This document shows, in pieces, positions 8,021 to 16,705 of a stretch of DNA of 64,000 nt. A model generated the notes under the pieces. That model had not been told where the DNA came from and searched no databases. It saw only the letters and a list, made by a program, of their open reading frames with translations. Where the stretch lies: positions 2,418,001 through 2,482,000 of the forward strand of contig NZ_CANOOQ010000001.1 of NCBI RefSeq assembly GCF_947568225.1, given 5' to 3'. Both the position numbers and the translations under genes were made by a program. Within the stretch, counting starts at the first letter, position 1; every line of letters begins with the position of its first letter. This stretch comes from Faecalispora anaeroviscerum (GTDB lineage Bacteria > Bacillota > Clostridia > Oscillospirales > Acutalibacteraceae).

Positions 8021-9931
8021 TTATGCCTGAATAAACTGATCCTTCGGCTCGGCGCACTCGGGGCAAACCCAGTCCTCCGGCAGGTTCCGGAACAGGGTGC
8101 CAGGTGCGATTTCGCTTTCCTCATCGCCCAGCTCCGGTATATACTCGTAGCCGCAGCCGCTGCAGACGTAACGGGGGCCGATGGGCTCGGGCTTCGGCAT
8201 CTGCGGGCGCTTTATTTTTACCATGGGCGGGGCCGGCTGCTTTTCGCCGGTGCCGAGAGCCTCGGCCAGCAGGGGCAGAATCTCATTCACATCGCCGACG
8301 ATACCGTAATCGCAGTTTTTGAAAATGGGGGCGTTGGCGTTCTTGTTAATTGCCACGATGATCGAGGCGTCCTTAATGCCTTTGAGGTGCTGGGTCGCAC
8401 CGGAAATGCCGCAGGCAAAATATAGGTTGCCGGTGAACTTTTGGCCGGACATACCGACATAACGGTTCAGGGGAAGATATTTGAGCGTTTCCGCAACCGG
8501 GCGCGAGGAACCGACAGCGGCTCCCGCGGCTTTCGCCAGCGCTTCGATCAGCTTCATATTTTTCTTGTCTCCAATGCCCTTGCCCGCGGAAACAACGCGC
8601 TCAGCCTTCGTAATCGGGGTGTCCATCGGGATTCCGACCGTAAAGTCAAAGCCGTCCTTTTTGAGTGCTTCCGCCAAGGCCTGAACCTGTTCTTTCGCAA
8701 CGCCATCGCGAAACATTACTTTCTTGCGCACTCCAGTAATCGGAGCGGGCTTCTGCATGCGGCGGTCGGCTCCGCCGGCCTTCTTGGGCGGCTTGCCCAA
8801 AATGTGGGATGCAATGACAATGCGCTGAATCTCGTTGGTTCCCTCGTAAATCGTGGTGATTTTGGCGTCGCGGTACATCCGCTCCACCTCCATCCCCTTG
8901 AGGTAGCCGGTGCCGCCAAAGATTTGGAGCGCGTCGTTCGTGACCTCGAGAGCGATGTCGGAGGCGTATTGCTTGGCCATAGCCGATTCCATGCCGTAAG
9001 GCTCGTGGTTTTCTTTCAGCTCGGCTGCGGAGTAAATTTGAAGCCGCGCGTTGCGCAGCTTGGTTGCCATATCTGCAAGCTTAAAGGAGATGGACTGCTG
9101 GAAGCCTATGGGCTTGCCGAACTGAACGCGCTCCTTCGCGTAATCCACCGCCTGGTCGAATGCACCCTGCGCGATGCCGAGCGCCTGCGAGGCAATGCCG
9201 ATGCGGCCGCCGTCGAGCGTGGCCATCGCAATTTTAAAGCCCTCGCCCTCTTTGCCGAGCAGGTTTTCTTTCGGAACCTTCACGTCATTAAAGATCAGCT
9301 CGGCTGTGGAGGAGGAGCGGATGCCCATTTTGTCGTAATGGTCGCCGAATTCAAAGCCCTTCCAGCCTTTTTCTACGATGAAGGCCGAAATTCCGTGGGT
9401 ACCAATGTCGGGTGTGGTCACAGCAAAGACTACGTATATATCTGCCTTGGGGGCGTTGGTAATGAAAATCTTGCCGCCGTTCAGCAGGTAATAATCGCCC
9501 TTGTCTACGGCAGTAGTCTCCGTGCCGCCGGCATCTGACCCCGCGTTTGTCTCCGTGAGGCCGAACGCGCCGAGCTTCTCGCCCTTACATAACGGGATTA
9601 AGTATTTTTTCTTCTGCGCTTCATTGCCGAAGGCAAAAATGGGCCATGTGCCTAAAGAGGTATGTGCCGAAAGAATGACTCCGGTTCCGCCGTCTACCCG
9701 AGAGAGCTCTTCTACGGCAATAGCGTAGCTCATGATATCCAGTCCCAGGCCGCCCCATTCCTTGGGGTAAGGGATGCCCAGCAGTCCCATTTTTCCCAGC
9801 TCGGCTACTGCTTCCGCCGGAAACTCGTTTTCCTTATCCAGCAGGAAGGCCAGGGGCTTGATTTGTTCCTCTGCAAAGTTCCGAACCTTCGCCCGGAGTT
9901 CCTCGTGCTGCTGTGTGGTCTTGAATAACAT
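8021..9931 (-). CDS. Acyl-CoA dehydrogenase / EtfA FAD-domain / rubredoxin fusion protein
   Basis: A 636-residue three-part redox protein. Residues 1-380 are a complete acyl-CoA dehydrogenase (FGLTETNAGSDAGG, FGGTGYLKGMEVERMYRD) with the catalytic base Glu363 in IYEGTNEIQR, as in short-chain/butyryl-CoA enzymes. Residues 445-556 match only the C-terminal FAD domain of EtfA (GSSRPVAE, CGISGATQHLKG, AINKNANAPIF); the EtfA N-terminal domain is absent and there is no etfB nearby. A proline-rich linker (565-585) leads to a rubredoxin at 588-636 with Cys590, Cys593, Cys623 and Cys626. The start has GGAGG nearby. Inference: electrons pass from acyl-CoA through two flavins to rubredoxin and on to the flavodiiron protein encoded next. 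Confidence 0.93.
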   Translation of the reverse strand: MLFKTTQQHEELRAKVRNFAEEQIKPLAFLLDKENEFPAEAVAELGKMGLLGIPYPKEWGGLGLDIMSYAIAVEELSRVDGGTGVILSAHTSLGTWPIFAFGNEAQKKKYLIPLCKGEKLGAFGLTETNAGSDAGGTETTAVDKGDYYLLNGGKIFITNAPKADIYVVFAVTTPDIGTHGISAFIVEKGWKGFEFGDHYDKMGIRSSSTAELIFNDVKVPKENLLGKEGEGFKIAMATLDGGRIGIASQALGIAQGAFDQAVDYAKERVQFGKPIGFQQSISFKLADMATKLRNARLQIYSAAELKENHEPYGMESAMAKQYASDIALEVTNDALQIFGGTGYLKGMEVERMYRDAKITTIYEGTNEIQRIVIASHILGKPPKKAGGADRRMQKPAPITGVRKKVMFRDGVAKEQVQALAEALKKDGFDFTVGIPMDTPITKAERVVSAGKGIGDKKNMKLIEALAKAAGAAVGSSRPVAETLKYLPLNRYVGMSGQKFTGNLYFACGISGATQHLKGIKDASIIVAINKNANAPIFKNCDYGIVGDVNEILPLLAEALGTGEKQPAPPMVKIKRPQMPKPEPIGPRYVCSGCGYEYIPELGDEESEIAPGTLFRNLPEDWVCPECAEPKDQFIQA

Positions 9932-9995
9932 ATTGCTTCCTCCTTTTGCGACTGTGTATCGTTAGGGTTTTTCTGCCTGTATAGAGAGAGAAGGT

Positions 9996-10406
9996 TCAGC
10001 TGCCAAACAAAATATGCTGCAGGGTGTGTGAATCCAGTTCGCGATTCAACGTCTGCTGAATCTGCGCAAGATGAATGTGCGCCTTGCAAAGCTCGCCTCC
10101 ATGCGCCTTTCGCCACTGGCATTTATAGCCGGGAGCGGTGCAAGCACTCACAGCGGCGTCCCGTTCCATTGCGCGGATGAGCCGGTACAGCGTAACGCTG
10201 CTAAGATCGGCGGCTAAGGTGTAGCCTCCGTCGGCTCCGCGCGCGATTTGGACAAAGCCCGCTTTATCGAGTTTTTTCAGAATTTTATAGGCAAAATGCT
10301 GAGGGATTTGCTCATTTGCGGCCAGCTCTGGGGCAGTCATGCGGTTGCCGTCTGCCAATGCGCGCAGAATTCGCAGTGCATAGTCGGTCTCTTTTGTGAT
10401 GAGCAA
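9996..10406 (-). CDS. Rrf2 family transcriptional regulator, probably Fe-S sensing
   Basis: A 136-residue Rrf2/IscR/NsrR-type winged-helix regulator: LLITKETDYALRILRAL at the N-terminus, helix-turn-helix around ELAANEQIPQHFAYKILKKL, wing GADGGYTL. Three cysteines (SACTAPGYKCQW and GELCKAH) sit where Rrf2 proteins bind a 2Fe-2S or 4Fe-4S cluster that senses NO, O2 or iron status. I use the TTG at 10406, preceded by GTGGAGGTGA, rather than the ATG at 10460, which falls in the -35 of the promoter. It is 64 bases upstream of the fusion gene in the same direction, so it probably heads and controls the operon. Confidence 0.92.
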   Translation of the reverse strand: MLITKETDYALRILRALADGNRMTAPELAANEQIPQHFAYKILKKLDKAGFVQIARGADGGYTLAADLSSVTLYRLIRAMERDAAVSACTAPGYKCQWRKAHGGELCKAHIHLAQIQQTLNRELDSHTLQHILFGS

Positions 10407-10431
10407 GGTGTCACCTCCACTTTCTGTCTGC

Positions 10432-10460
10432 ATTCTAGCAAACTGGATGTTTTTTGTCAA
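10432..10460 (-). promoter_or_regulatory. Promoter of the Rrf2-fusion-flavodiiron operon
   Basis: On the minus strand TTGACA (10455-10460) and TAGAAT (10432-10437) are separated by exactly 17 bases, shortly before the TTG start and its ribosome site. Confidence 0.8.
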
Positions 10461-10576
10461 GATTAATTTGAATAAAAAGCTGTTTTTGCAGATAAAATCA
10501 GCAAAACTTTTATCGATTTATTACAAAATTCTCTTTGAGCAAAAAATCGGGAGAAATTGAGCAGGTAGATTTTGCG

Positions 10577-11485
10577 TTATTTCAGCGTTGGAAACAGACT
10601 GTTATTCTCATGGGACATTTGATATTGCTTCGGACTTTTTCCGGTATGCTGTTTAAAGGAATGGCTGAAGTGGGCCAGACTGTTATAGCCGACGAGAGCG
10701 CACACATCGTCCACGGAGTATTGATTCAGGAGCAGTTCCTTCGACTTTGAAATACGGCAGCTGATGAGGTACTGGGTAGGGGTCATACCCATGACTTTTC
10801 GGAATAGCTCGCACAGATAAAATTTGTTAATATAAAATTTTTGCGATAAAAAATCTAAGGACAGCTTTTCCGTGTAATTTTTATGGATATACTGAATGAT
10901 TTCGTAGATGCGGCCGTAGGTTTCAGTGTTGATAGCATCGCACAGGCTGTGCTGCCTTCGATAAATGCGGTTGATTTTGATCAGGAGCTGCCCAAATAAA
11001 AATTTCATCATCAGGTCTTGACCAAATGGCTCTTGTGGGTGGTTCTGCTCCTCTTTCAAATGGTTCTGCTGATAATTCAGCTGACTCAAAAGTACCAGAA
11101 TGTCCTGTGCTTCATCCGGGTTCAGATACAACAAGCTGGCATCGGGAAAAGGGCGAAAGAAAAAGCATTCCAGCAAATTAGTGGACGCGGAGGAAAAAGG
11201 CTCGATCAGCTCCGGTTTAAAATACAGCACATAACGGTCGTTCCGTTTGGTCTGAGGCAGCATGCGGATCAGGTGTAAATCCATGTTGTTGAACAGCAGC
11301 AGCGTGTTGGGACGCAGAATATAGGTTTTATCCTGTATCATGCACTGGATATTGTCGGAGAGGTTTAGCAGGATTTCAAACACATCGTGAATATGAAAAT
11401 TAATTTTTTCGCTTTGCGTGGAGACCTTGTGTTCAATTGAGAAATCGTTACTAAAATTTTCTTTATACTGAGCATAATGCCCCAT
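10577..11485 (-). CDS. AraC family transcriptional regulator
   Basis: A 302-residue regulator with an N-terminal cupin-like ligand-binding region (FHIHDVFEILLNLSDN, about residues 30-110) and a C-terminal double helix-turn-helix (residues about 190-292; LSLDFLSQKFYINKFYLCELFRK and VCALVGYNSLAHFSHSFKQHTGKSPKQY, quoted here only in part as family signatures CALVGYNSLAHF and HTGKSPKQY). Such proteins usually activate sugar-use genes. It has its own TATAAT (11522-11527) and lies after the terminator of the mannose-6-phosphate isomerase operon, so it is transcribed separately but in the same direction. The operon promoter at 16736 has a weak -35, which fits activation by a protein like this. The effector is unknown. 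Confidence 0.93.
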   Translation of the reverse strand: MGHYAQYKENFSNDFSIEHKVSTQSEKINFHIHDVFEILLNLSDNIQCMIQDKTYILRPNTLLLFNNMDLHLIRMLPQTKRNDRYVLYFKPELIEPFSSASTNLLECFFFRPFPDASLLYLNPDEAQDILVLLSQLNYQQNHLKEEQNHPQEPFGQDLMMKFLFGQLLIKINRIYRRQHSLCDAINTETYGRIYEIIQYIHKNYTEKLSLDFLSQKFYINKFYLCELFRKVMGMTPTQYLISCRISKSKELLLNQYSVDDVCALVGYNSLAHFSHSFKQHTGKSPKQYQMSHENNSLFPTLK

Positions 11486-11586
11486 GTAAACTCACCACCC
11501 GATCGCTATTTGTTTTTTACTATTATAGCAAATTAACTCGGTAAATTCTGCTGTTCAGAACGATAAAATTTTTCTCTTCAAATAGC

Positions 11587-11622
11587 AAAAAGGGCAGCGA
11601 GAGCTTTCTCATCGCTGTCCTT
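11587..11622 (-). terminator. Terminator of the glycyl-radical enzyme operon
   Basis: On the minus strand GGACAGCGA pairs with TCGCTGCCC, followed by TTTTTG, 20 bases after the manA stop. Confidence 0.85.
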
Positions 11623-11642
11623 CAAAATGGTTGACTCAGAGT

Positions 11643-12749
11643 TTAAAGCGGGCCAAAGCATTGCAGAATTTCCAGCGGTTCGCCACCGTCGGTAAGCACG
11701 TCACAGTCGCCGGACTGTGCAGGAAAGAACACTTGCCGCCCCGGGGAGAGTGGAAGTTCCGAAGTGCCGCAGACAAGCCGGCCGCTTCCGGCTAAAACAC
11801 AAAAGACGGAAAACTCACCGATTTGTTGCAGGTGCGCACGTGACGGAATCCAAAGGGAATCCATGCGGAACATGGGCGTATTGGAATAGCCGATGAGCTG
11901 TGTGCGCAGGGTGGTGTCTTCGATTTCAACCCGGCCGGGAATTTTCCATTTTTTCAGAGTGTCCTCGTCGGAATAGCCGGTGTAGCTAAAGCAGTCGAAC
12001 ATTTTTTCAAAGCCGAGACCCTGGTGACACATGGAGTCCGCAATGTGCAGGCCGGAGGGTGTGCTGCGCTCCACGCGGATGGTATAATCGGTCGGTTCCT
12101 GAATTTCCGCCAGAAAGCACCCCGCGCCGATGGCGTGCGGCGTGCCACCCTCAATGAGAAAGGTATTCCCGCGGCTGACCTCAAAGCGGTGCATGCATTC
12201 GAGCATACCCGGAATGTTCTGCCGCTCGAACAGCTCGCTCCAGTATTCGCGGGTAATCCCGGGTCGAAAGCCCAGATAAATCGCGGGCTTTTCTCCGTCG
12301 GTTTCCCTGCCACCAAGAATATGCCAGCATTCCGTCTTTCCGTATTCCGACTGAAACAGGGCTTTTGCCTGCTGGCGGCTGGGGTGCACCTGAATGGAAA
12401 GCCGCTCGCTGGAATCGATCAGCTTGATGAGCACGCCCATCTGCCCGTCGCGCTGTGCGGACTTTGCCCCCAGGTACGCCGCCGGATCGCTCCCGATCAG
12501 CTCCCGCAGGCTCACCTGCGGGGCTGCTTCCGGGTGGCTGAGTCCTTCGTCGGCAATCTGTTCCCGCCCGGCATTGCGCGCCGTGACGGTGGAAGCGATC
12601 CATTCCTCCGGAAAATGGGAGTCCTCCTGTACTGTTCTGCCATGCAGCGCGTCCAACAGCTTTCCGCCCAAACAGGTGCGCCAGACGCGGGGATTGTCGA
12701 GCGCGAAAGGAGCTTTGGCGAACGACGGCAGATGATCCGATGATTTCAT
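11643..12749 (-). CDS. manA: Type I mannose-6-phosphate isomerase
   Basis: Interconverts mannose 6-phosphate and fructose 6-phosphate; zinc-dependent cupin enzyme of the cytoplasm. The 368-residue chain carries the type I signatures: LSIQVHPSRQQA, KTECWHILGG (zinc ligands His and Glu) and GTPHAIGAGCFLAEIQEPTD (zinc-binding His and active-site region). It is the last gene of the operon, 15 bases after the bicupin, with GGAGG before the ATG. The first codons (MKSSD) match the start of the bicupin gene, perhaps from a shared translation-start duplication. Placement behind a glycyl-radical enzyme suggests that the operon feeds a hexose phosphate into glycolysis, which is inference. Confidence 0.93.
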   Translation of the reverse strand: MKSSDHLPSFAKAPFALDNPRVWRTCLGGKLLDALHGRTVQEDSHFPEEWIASTVTARNAGREQIADEGLSHPEAAPQVSLRELIGSDPAAYLGAKSAQRDGQMGVLIKLIDSSERLSIQVHPSRQQAKALFQSEYGKTECWHILGGRETDGEKPAIYLGFRPGITREYWSELFERQNIPGMLECMHRFEVSRGNTFLIEGGTPHAIGAGCFLAEIQEPTDYTIRVERSTPSGLHIADSMCHQGLGFEKMFDCFSYTGYSDEDTLKKWKIPGRVEIEDTTLRTQLIGYSNTPMFRMDSLWIPSRAHLQQIGEFSVFCVLAGSGRLVCGTSELPLSPGRQVFFPAQSGDCDVLTDGGEPLEILQCFGPL

Positions 12750-12764
12750 GTTGCTCCTCCCGTC

Positions 12765-13502
12765 TTATACAGGTTTATGCACTTCGTCCAAGTAGATGAG
12801 TCCGCTTTCGTCTGGAATAAAGTCGATCCACAGATAATGAGCACATTGCGTTTCTCCCACAAAGACCCCGTGGTTGCTGCCGAGCGGGATATGCAAAATG
12901 GTGTTGCCTTTCATGGGGTGCTGTAAACTGTCGATTAGCAGGATGCAGTCGTTCTCTGCAAAGCTGTAAAAAAACTGGTCCAGCAGGGGATGCGAGTGCT
13001 GGCCGATCAGGTCGGTGCCGTGCGTTTCCACCGAGCCCATTGCAAAACGGGGCAGGACGCGGTGCGGTACAATCGCGCGGCTGATCGTTTTCTCGCTTTT
13101 AAAGGGATCACGGTATTTCTGCGCCTGCTCGTAGGTCTGCATAAACGGGAGAGAGGCATGTTCCATCGCCTGAACCTCATTTTCCGTCAGCAGCCAGCGT
13201 ATTTCCAGCAGATGTGCGTTCTCCAGGGCTGTGATTGTTACCGCCTCCTGCGGATGCTCTACGTAGACGGCTTTTTCAGAATACACCGTCTTGTGCCCGC
13301 GTCCCCAAAACTCAATTTTGCCCTGAATCAGGAACAGCACACGCAGGGTATCACCGGTGGCCTCCAGCGTTTTGTGGCTTCCCTTTTGCAGCACGTGCAG
13401 GCAGGGAAGCGCCCCCGGAATTTCCTGCGGCAGAAGGGTCAGCTCCGCCTGTGCTGTTTTGCTCAGGTTCAAAATTTCCTGCCGGATGTCAGATGATTTC
13501 AT
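12765..13502 (-). CDS. Bicupin protein of unknown function
   Basis: A 245-residue soluble protein that appears to contain two cupin barrels. The first (about 40-110) has weak metal-site character (GDTLRVLFLIQGKIEFWGRG, shown here as the turn IQGKIEFWG). The second (about 155-235) has a good site: GQHSHPLLDQFFYSF gives His-x-His and a Gln, and GSNHGVFVG supplies the third His. Such proteins are sugar or small-molecule isomerases, lyases or sensors. It sits between the glycyl-radical enzyme (16-base gap) and manA (15-base gap) in one transcript, so it probably acts on the same substrate or its product. I cannot name the reaction. Confidence 0.85.
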   Translation of the reverse strand: MKSSDIRQEILNLSKTAQAELTLLPQEIPGALPCLHVLQKGSHKTLEATGDTLRVLFLIQGKIEFWGRGHKTVYSEKAVYVEHPQEAVTITALENAHLLEIRWLLTENEVQAMEHASLPFMQTYEQAQKYRDPFKSEKTISRAIVPHRVLPRFAMGSVETHGTDLIGQHSHPLLDQFFYSFAENDCILLIDSLQHPMKGNTILHIPLGSNHGVFVGETQCAHYLWIDFIPDESGLIYLDEVHKPV

Positions 13503-13518
13503 CTTTTCCTCTCCTTTG

Positions 13519-15741
13519 CTAAATGCTTTGCCGTTCTTCCTCTGACGCCGCGTTGACAGCTAACACCCGATCCACCACGAGCTGTCGAAACTCCGGCGAC
13601 AGCATGGAGAAGAAGGCTGTGAAGCCTGTAACGCGAACAACTAGGTCGGGATAAAGAGACGGATTTTGATGTGCCCGCAAAATTTGATCCTTATCGATAA
13701 TATTGATGTTCAGCAGGGTGTTGCCCTGCTCGAGCAACGTGCGGATCAGGCTGACTATTTTATCTACGGCCTCCGGGCTGTTCGCGAGCCCGGGGTCTAC
13801 CTCCAGCTGGAAGGGAGCGGTGTTGCCGTACCCCGGCTGAATGGCGGCGATTGAATTGGCGATCGCCGTGACCGCGCCGTCCTTGCGGAAGCCGGAATGA
13901 GGGTTTGCCCCGTGGCTGATCGCCTCGCCGTCGTGTCGGCCGTTCGGCGTTGCGCGCACATTGTGGCCGAATTCCAGTGTGTTCGACCAGCTGAACCAGC
14001 CGGGGATAAAGCAGATTTCGGGGTAGAGCTGGCTCTGCCCCCGAACCATTTGGGAGAACGTTTTGCTGATGCGCAGCGCCCAGTCGTCACCCGCCGTGTC
14101 TCCGCCGCAGTAGCGCTCGCTGTGCAGCATCATTTGGCGGATGTATTCTCCGTCAAAATCGGAATAGTTGAACTGCATATGGCGCGTCAAATCCTCAAAG
14201 GTGATCTTGTTTTCTTTCTCGATGCGCTGCTCACACGCGGCAAAGCTGTCTGCCACAGTGGCCAGCCCTGCTCCGTCGATACACATATTGAAATACCGCG
14301 CGCTCTTCGTAATATCACGACCCTCTTCTACGGGGCCATGGCTGAGTAGGTTGCAGATCAGCTCCGGCTCATTTTTCTCCTGATACTTTAAATGAAACAA
14401 TATGCCCTTCGCGGTAGCGGCGACCGCCTTGCCCAGGTGCCGTTCAAAATACTCCCACAGCAGAGCGACCGAGGGCTGCTCCTCGTGCTTCATCATATCG
14501 TAATAGGCTACCTCAAACACTTTGGCGGCGTTGATCTTCACCAGATCGTTGAGCGTGTATTCCATGCCCGGTATGCTCATCCAGTGGCACCCGCCCGCCA
14601 GGCGGCGGCGCGCCAGTTCCTTGCTGTATCCGCATTTGACAAAGCCGTTCACCAGGCTGTTGTCTCCGGAAAAGCGCGGCCAGCCCGTTTTGTTCTTGAA
14701 CAAATATTCCACGCCCTTGTGGATTAGCTCTTCATCGGAATGATCGTGCACTCGCACTGTCAGGTTGCAGGCAATGTTGATCCAGTCGGCGGCTTCCAGA
14801 ATCAGGTAACTGATGCGTGAGGTCATATCCTTGCCGCTTTCATCCGGGCCGCCGAGCTGGTAATAGCGAGTGTCGTTCAGGAACAGGCAGGCAATATCAA
14901 ATTTGGCCTCCTCTTCGGTGATCCTGCCCGCGGCAAGATCCGCCTCAAAAAACGGACGTAAGAGCTCATCCAGCTGCCCGCCGGAGGGGCCGCGGTTGTA
15001 AAGGCGGGAGAAAAAGCTGAACCAGCACATCCACTGAATGGCTTCGCGCATTGTAGAGGGGCTCTGATCGCTGATTTTCAGGTTGACCTGTGCCATTTCC
15101 TGAAGGTTTTTCTTGAGCGAAGGGTTGCGCTCCTGTTCTGACAGGGCATGAATCTCGCCTGCCATCCGTTTCAGGAACGCGATGATGCACTCCACGATCT
15201 GCCCCTCGCTGTCGTAGAATTCCCGGCATTCCAGGTCAGGGTTGGCGGCGCGGGCCTTCCGGAGCTTTTCCAGCAGGCCGCCCCAGCCAAGATTCAGCCC
15301 CATCTGGATATCTGGCGTAAAGTGACCGTCGCTACCGATGCCGCAGACGATATTATATTTGCTGAATTCCCGTTTTAGCTCCGGATAGGGATAATCCGGA
15401 TTCCAGATCTCGCCCTTGGCGCGGGTCATGAAGAAGAAGCCTCTGCCGACGAACGCGTCCAGCGGGTCGCAGTACAGCGGGTGCTGGTTTAAAATATGGG
15501 TATAGTTCAGCGTCCAGCCGTTGTAGCCATAAAACGAGCCGTTTTCATGGGTGGGAACAAAATCAAAATGAACATTCTCCGGGGGAACCACGCGCCCGTA
15601 ATCGTCTTCATCGAGGCCCCCCTCGCGGTCTATTTTCTCCTGCGTCTGGCGGAGCTTGCGCTGCTTCAACAGGCGGATGCGCTTATCATATGAGAACACT
15701 TCGTCTGCGGGAAATTCATTGAGAAACTGAAGCTGTGACAT
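13519..15741 (-). CDS. Glycyl-radical enzyme of unassigned function (GGCHW active-site motif)
   Basis: A 740-residue member of the pyruvate formate-lyase/glycyl-radical superfamily, which acts anaerobically through a protein radical. The C-terminal radical loop is VVRVTGFTAFF with the radical site at Gly706. The active-site cysteine is Cys385 in LAGGCHWMSIPG; 321 residues separate Cys and Gly, as in known members. Dehydratases of the family have Cys-x-Glu (GCVE) and pyruvate formate-lyase has two adjacent cysteines; neither is found here, so the class cannot be assigned. The upstream gene is its activase. Downstream bicupin and mannose-6-phosphate isomerase genes point to a sugar or sugar-phosphate substrate (inference; sugar-phosphate-cleaving relatives such as YbiW and PflD are known). 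The start has GGAAGGAG upstream. Confidence 0.92.
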   Translation of the reverse strand: MSQLQFLNEFPADEVFSYDKRIRLLKQRKLRQTQEKIDREGGLDEDDYGRVVPPENVHFDFVPTHENGSFYGYNGWTLNYTHILNQHPLYCDPLDAFVGRGFFFMTRAKGEIWNPDYPYPELKREFSKYNIVCGIGSDGHFTPDIQMGLNLGWGGLLEKLRKARAANPDLECREFYDSEGQIVECIIAFLKRMAGEIHALSEQERNPSLKKNLQEMAQVNLKISDQSPSTMREAIQWMCWFSFFSRLYNRGPSGGQLDELLRPFFEADLAAGRITEEEAKFDIACLFLNDTRYYQLGGPDESGKDMTSRISYLILEAADWINIACNLTVRVHDHSDEELIHKGVEYLFKNKTGWPRFSGDNSLVNGFVKCGYSKELARRRLAGGCHWMSIPGMEYTLNDLVKINAAKVFEVAYYDMMKHEEQPSVALLWEYFERHLGKAVAATAKGILFHLKYQEKNEPELICNLLSHGPVEEGRDITKSARYFNMCIDGAGLATVADSFAACEQRIEKENKITFEDLTRHMQFNYSDFDGEYIRQMMLHSERYCGGDTAGDDWALRISKTFSQMVRGQSQLYPEICFIPGWFSWSNTLEFGHNVRATPNGRHDGEAISHGANPHSGFRKDGAVTAIANSIAAIQPGYGNTAPFQLEVDPGLANSPEAVDKIVSLIRTLLEQGNTLLNINIIDKDQILRAHQNPSLYPDLVVRVTGFTAFFSMLSPEFRQLVVDRVLAVNAASEEERQSI

Positions 15742-15790
15742 AATGACTCCTTCCTTTCTTCCGTTTTCAATCTGGCTGCCATTCTATCCA

Positions 15791-16690
15791 TTAAGAAAAT
15801 TTGATCGTAAGGTTTTTTTGTTCAAGGGCGTTCAGCAGCGGCTGTACCTGCTGCTGGGGAAGCGGCCGATGCGCAGCGAACGGGTTTTCTTGTGCGATGG
15901 CGTCGTATTTTCCGTTCCCCAGCGGGTTGAAATTGAGAAGCTCGTAATATTGGAGATTGCGCAGCCCCTGTAAAAAGTCCGCGATTCGCTCCAGGTTTTC
16001 CTCGCTGTCGGTTACGCCGGGAATCAGCGGCGTGCGCACGATAAAGGGAATGCTGAGCGTATCCAGTTCTTTGAGGTTTTTCAGAATCTGCTCGTTGCCG
16101 ATTCCGGTCCAGCGCCGATGCTCCTCGCTGTCCCAAAGCTTGAGGTCGCACATCACAAGGTTTGTCTTTTTCAGGACCGGCTCCATCACGCTGAAAGGGG
16201 AGGCCAGATTGGTTTCGATCGCGGTATGAATCCCCTCCTGCCGGCATGCGTCTGTCAGGGAAAGCAGAAACTCCGGCTGGCAGAACGCCTCCCCGCCGGA
16301 AAAGGTAACGCCGCCCGTGGAATCGACATAGTACGCGCGATCCTGCAAAACCTCTCGCATGATTTCCTCCACCGACATCAGTTTCCCGGACATCTGCAGC
16401 GCCTGTGCGTAACAGACGGCGGTGCATTTGCCGCACCGGATGCACAGGCCGCGGAACAGGCGGTGCTCCCCGCCAATCAGCTTATGGGCCTTGGATGGAC
16501 AGACGGAGACACATTTATAACAGTGAATACAGTTCTGCGGATAAAAAAGCAGCTCTGGCCTTCTGTCGATGGTTTCGGGATTATGGCACCACGCGCATCG
16601 CATATTGCAGCCTTTCAAAAAAACGGTGGTGCGAATGCCCGGCCCGTCGTTTAGGCTGAAGCGCTGTATGTCTGTAACCATGCCTTTCAT
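15791..16690 (-). CDS. Glycyl-radical enzyme activating enzyme (radical SAM)
   Basis: Uses S-adenosylmethionine and a 4Fe-4S cluster to put the radical on Gly706 of the enzyme encoded 49 bases downstream. The 299-residue protein has the radical-SAM motif Cys28-x3-Cys32-x2-Cys35 (CNMRCAWC), then two ferredoxin-type clusters with Cys54/57/60/64 and Cys83/86/89/93, as in activases of the dehydratase and decarboxylase branch; the pyruvate formate-lyase activase lacks these extra clusters. SAM-binding GGE appears as TFSGGEAF. The start at MKGMVTDIQRF has GGAGG upstream. It is the first gene of the operon, with a TATAAT and an inverted repeat in front. Confidence 0.95.
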   Translation of the reverse strand: MKGMVTDIQRFSLNDGPGIRTTVFLKGCNMRCAWCHNPETIDRRPELLFYPQNCIHCYKCVSVCPSKAHKLIGGEHRLFRGLCIRCGKCTAVCYAQALQMSGKLMSVEEIMREVLQDRAYYVDSTGGVTFSGGEAFCQPEFLLSLTDACRQEGIHTAIETNLASPFSVMEPVLKKTNLVMCDLKLWDSEEHRRWTGIGNEQILKNLKELDTLSIPFIVRTPLIPGVTDSEENLERIADFLQGLRNLQYYELLNFNPLGNGKYDAIAQENPFAAHRPLPQQQVQPLLNALEQKNLTIKFS

Positions 16691-16705
16691 ATTTCATTCC
16701 TCCAT

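Noticed and set aside
12024..12743. Plus-strand frame within manA
   Set aside because: manA carries its zinc and active-site motifs; the opposite frame has none.
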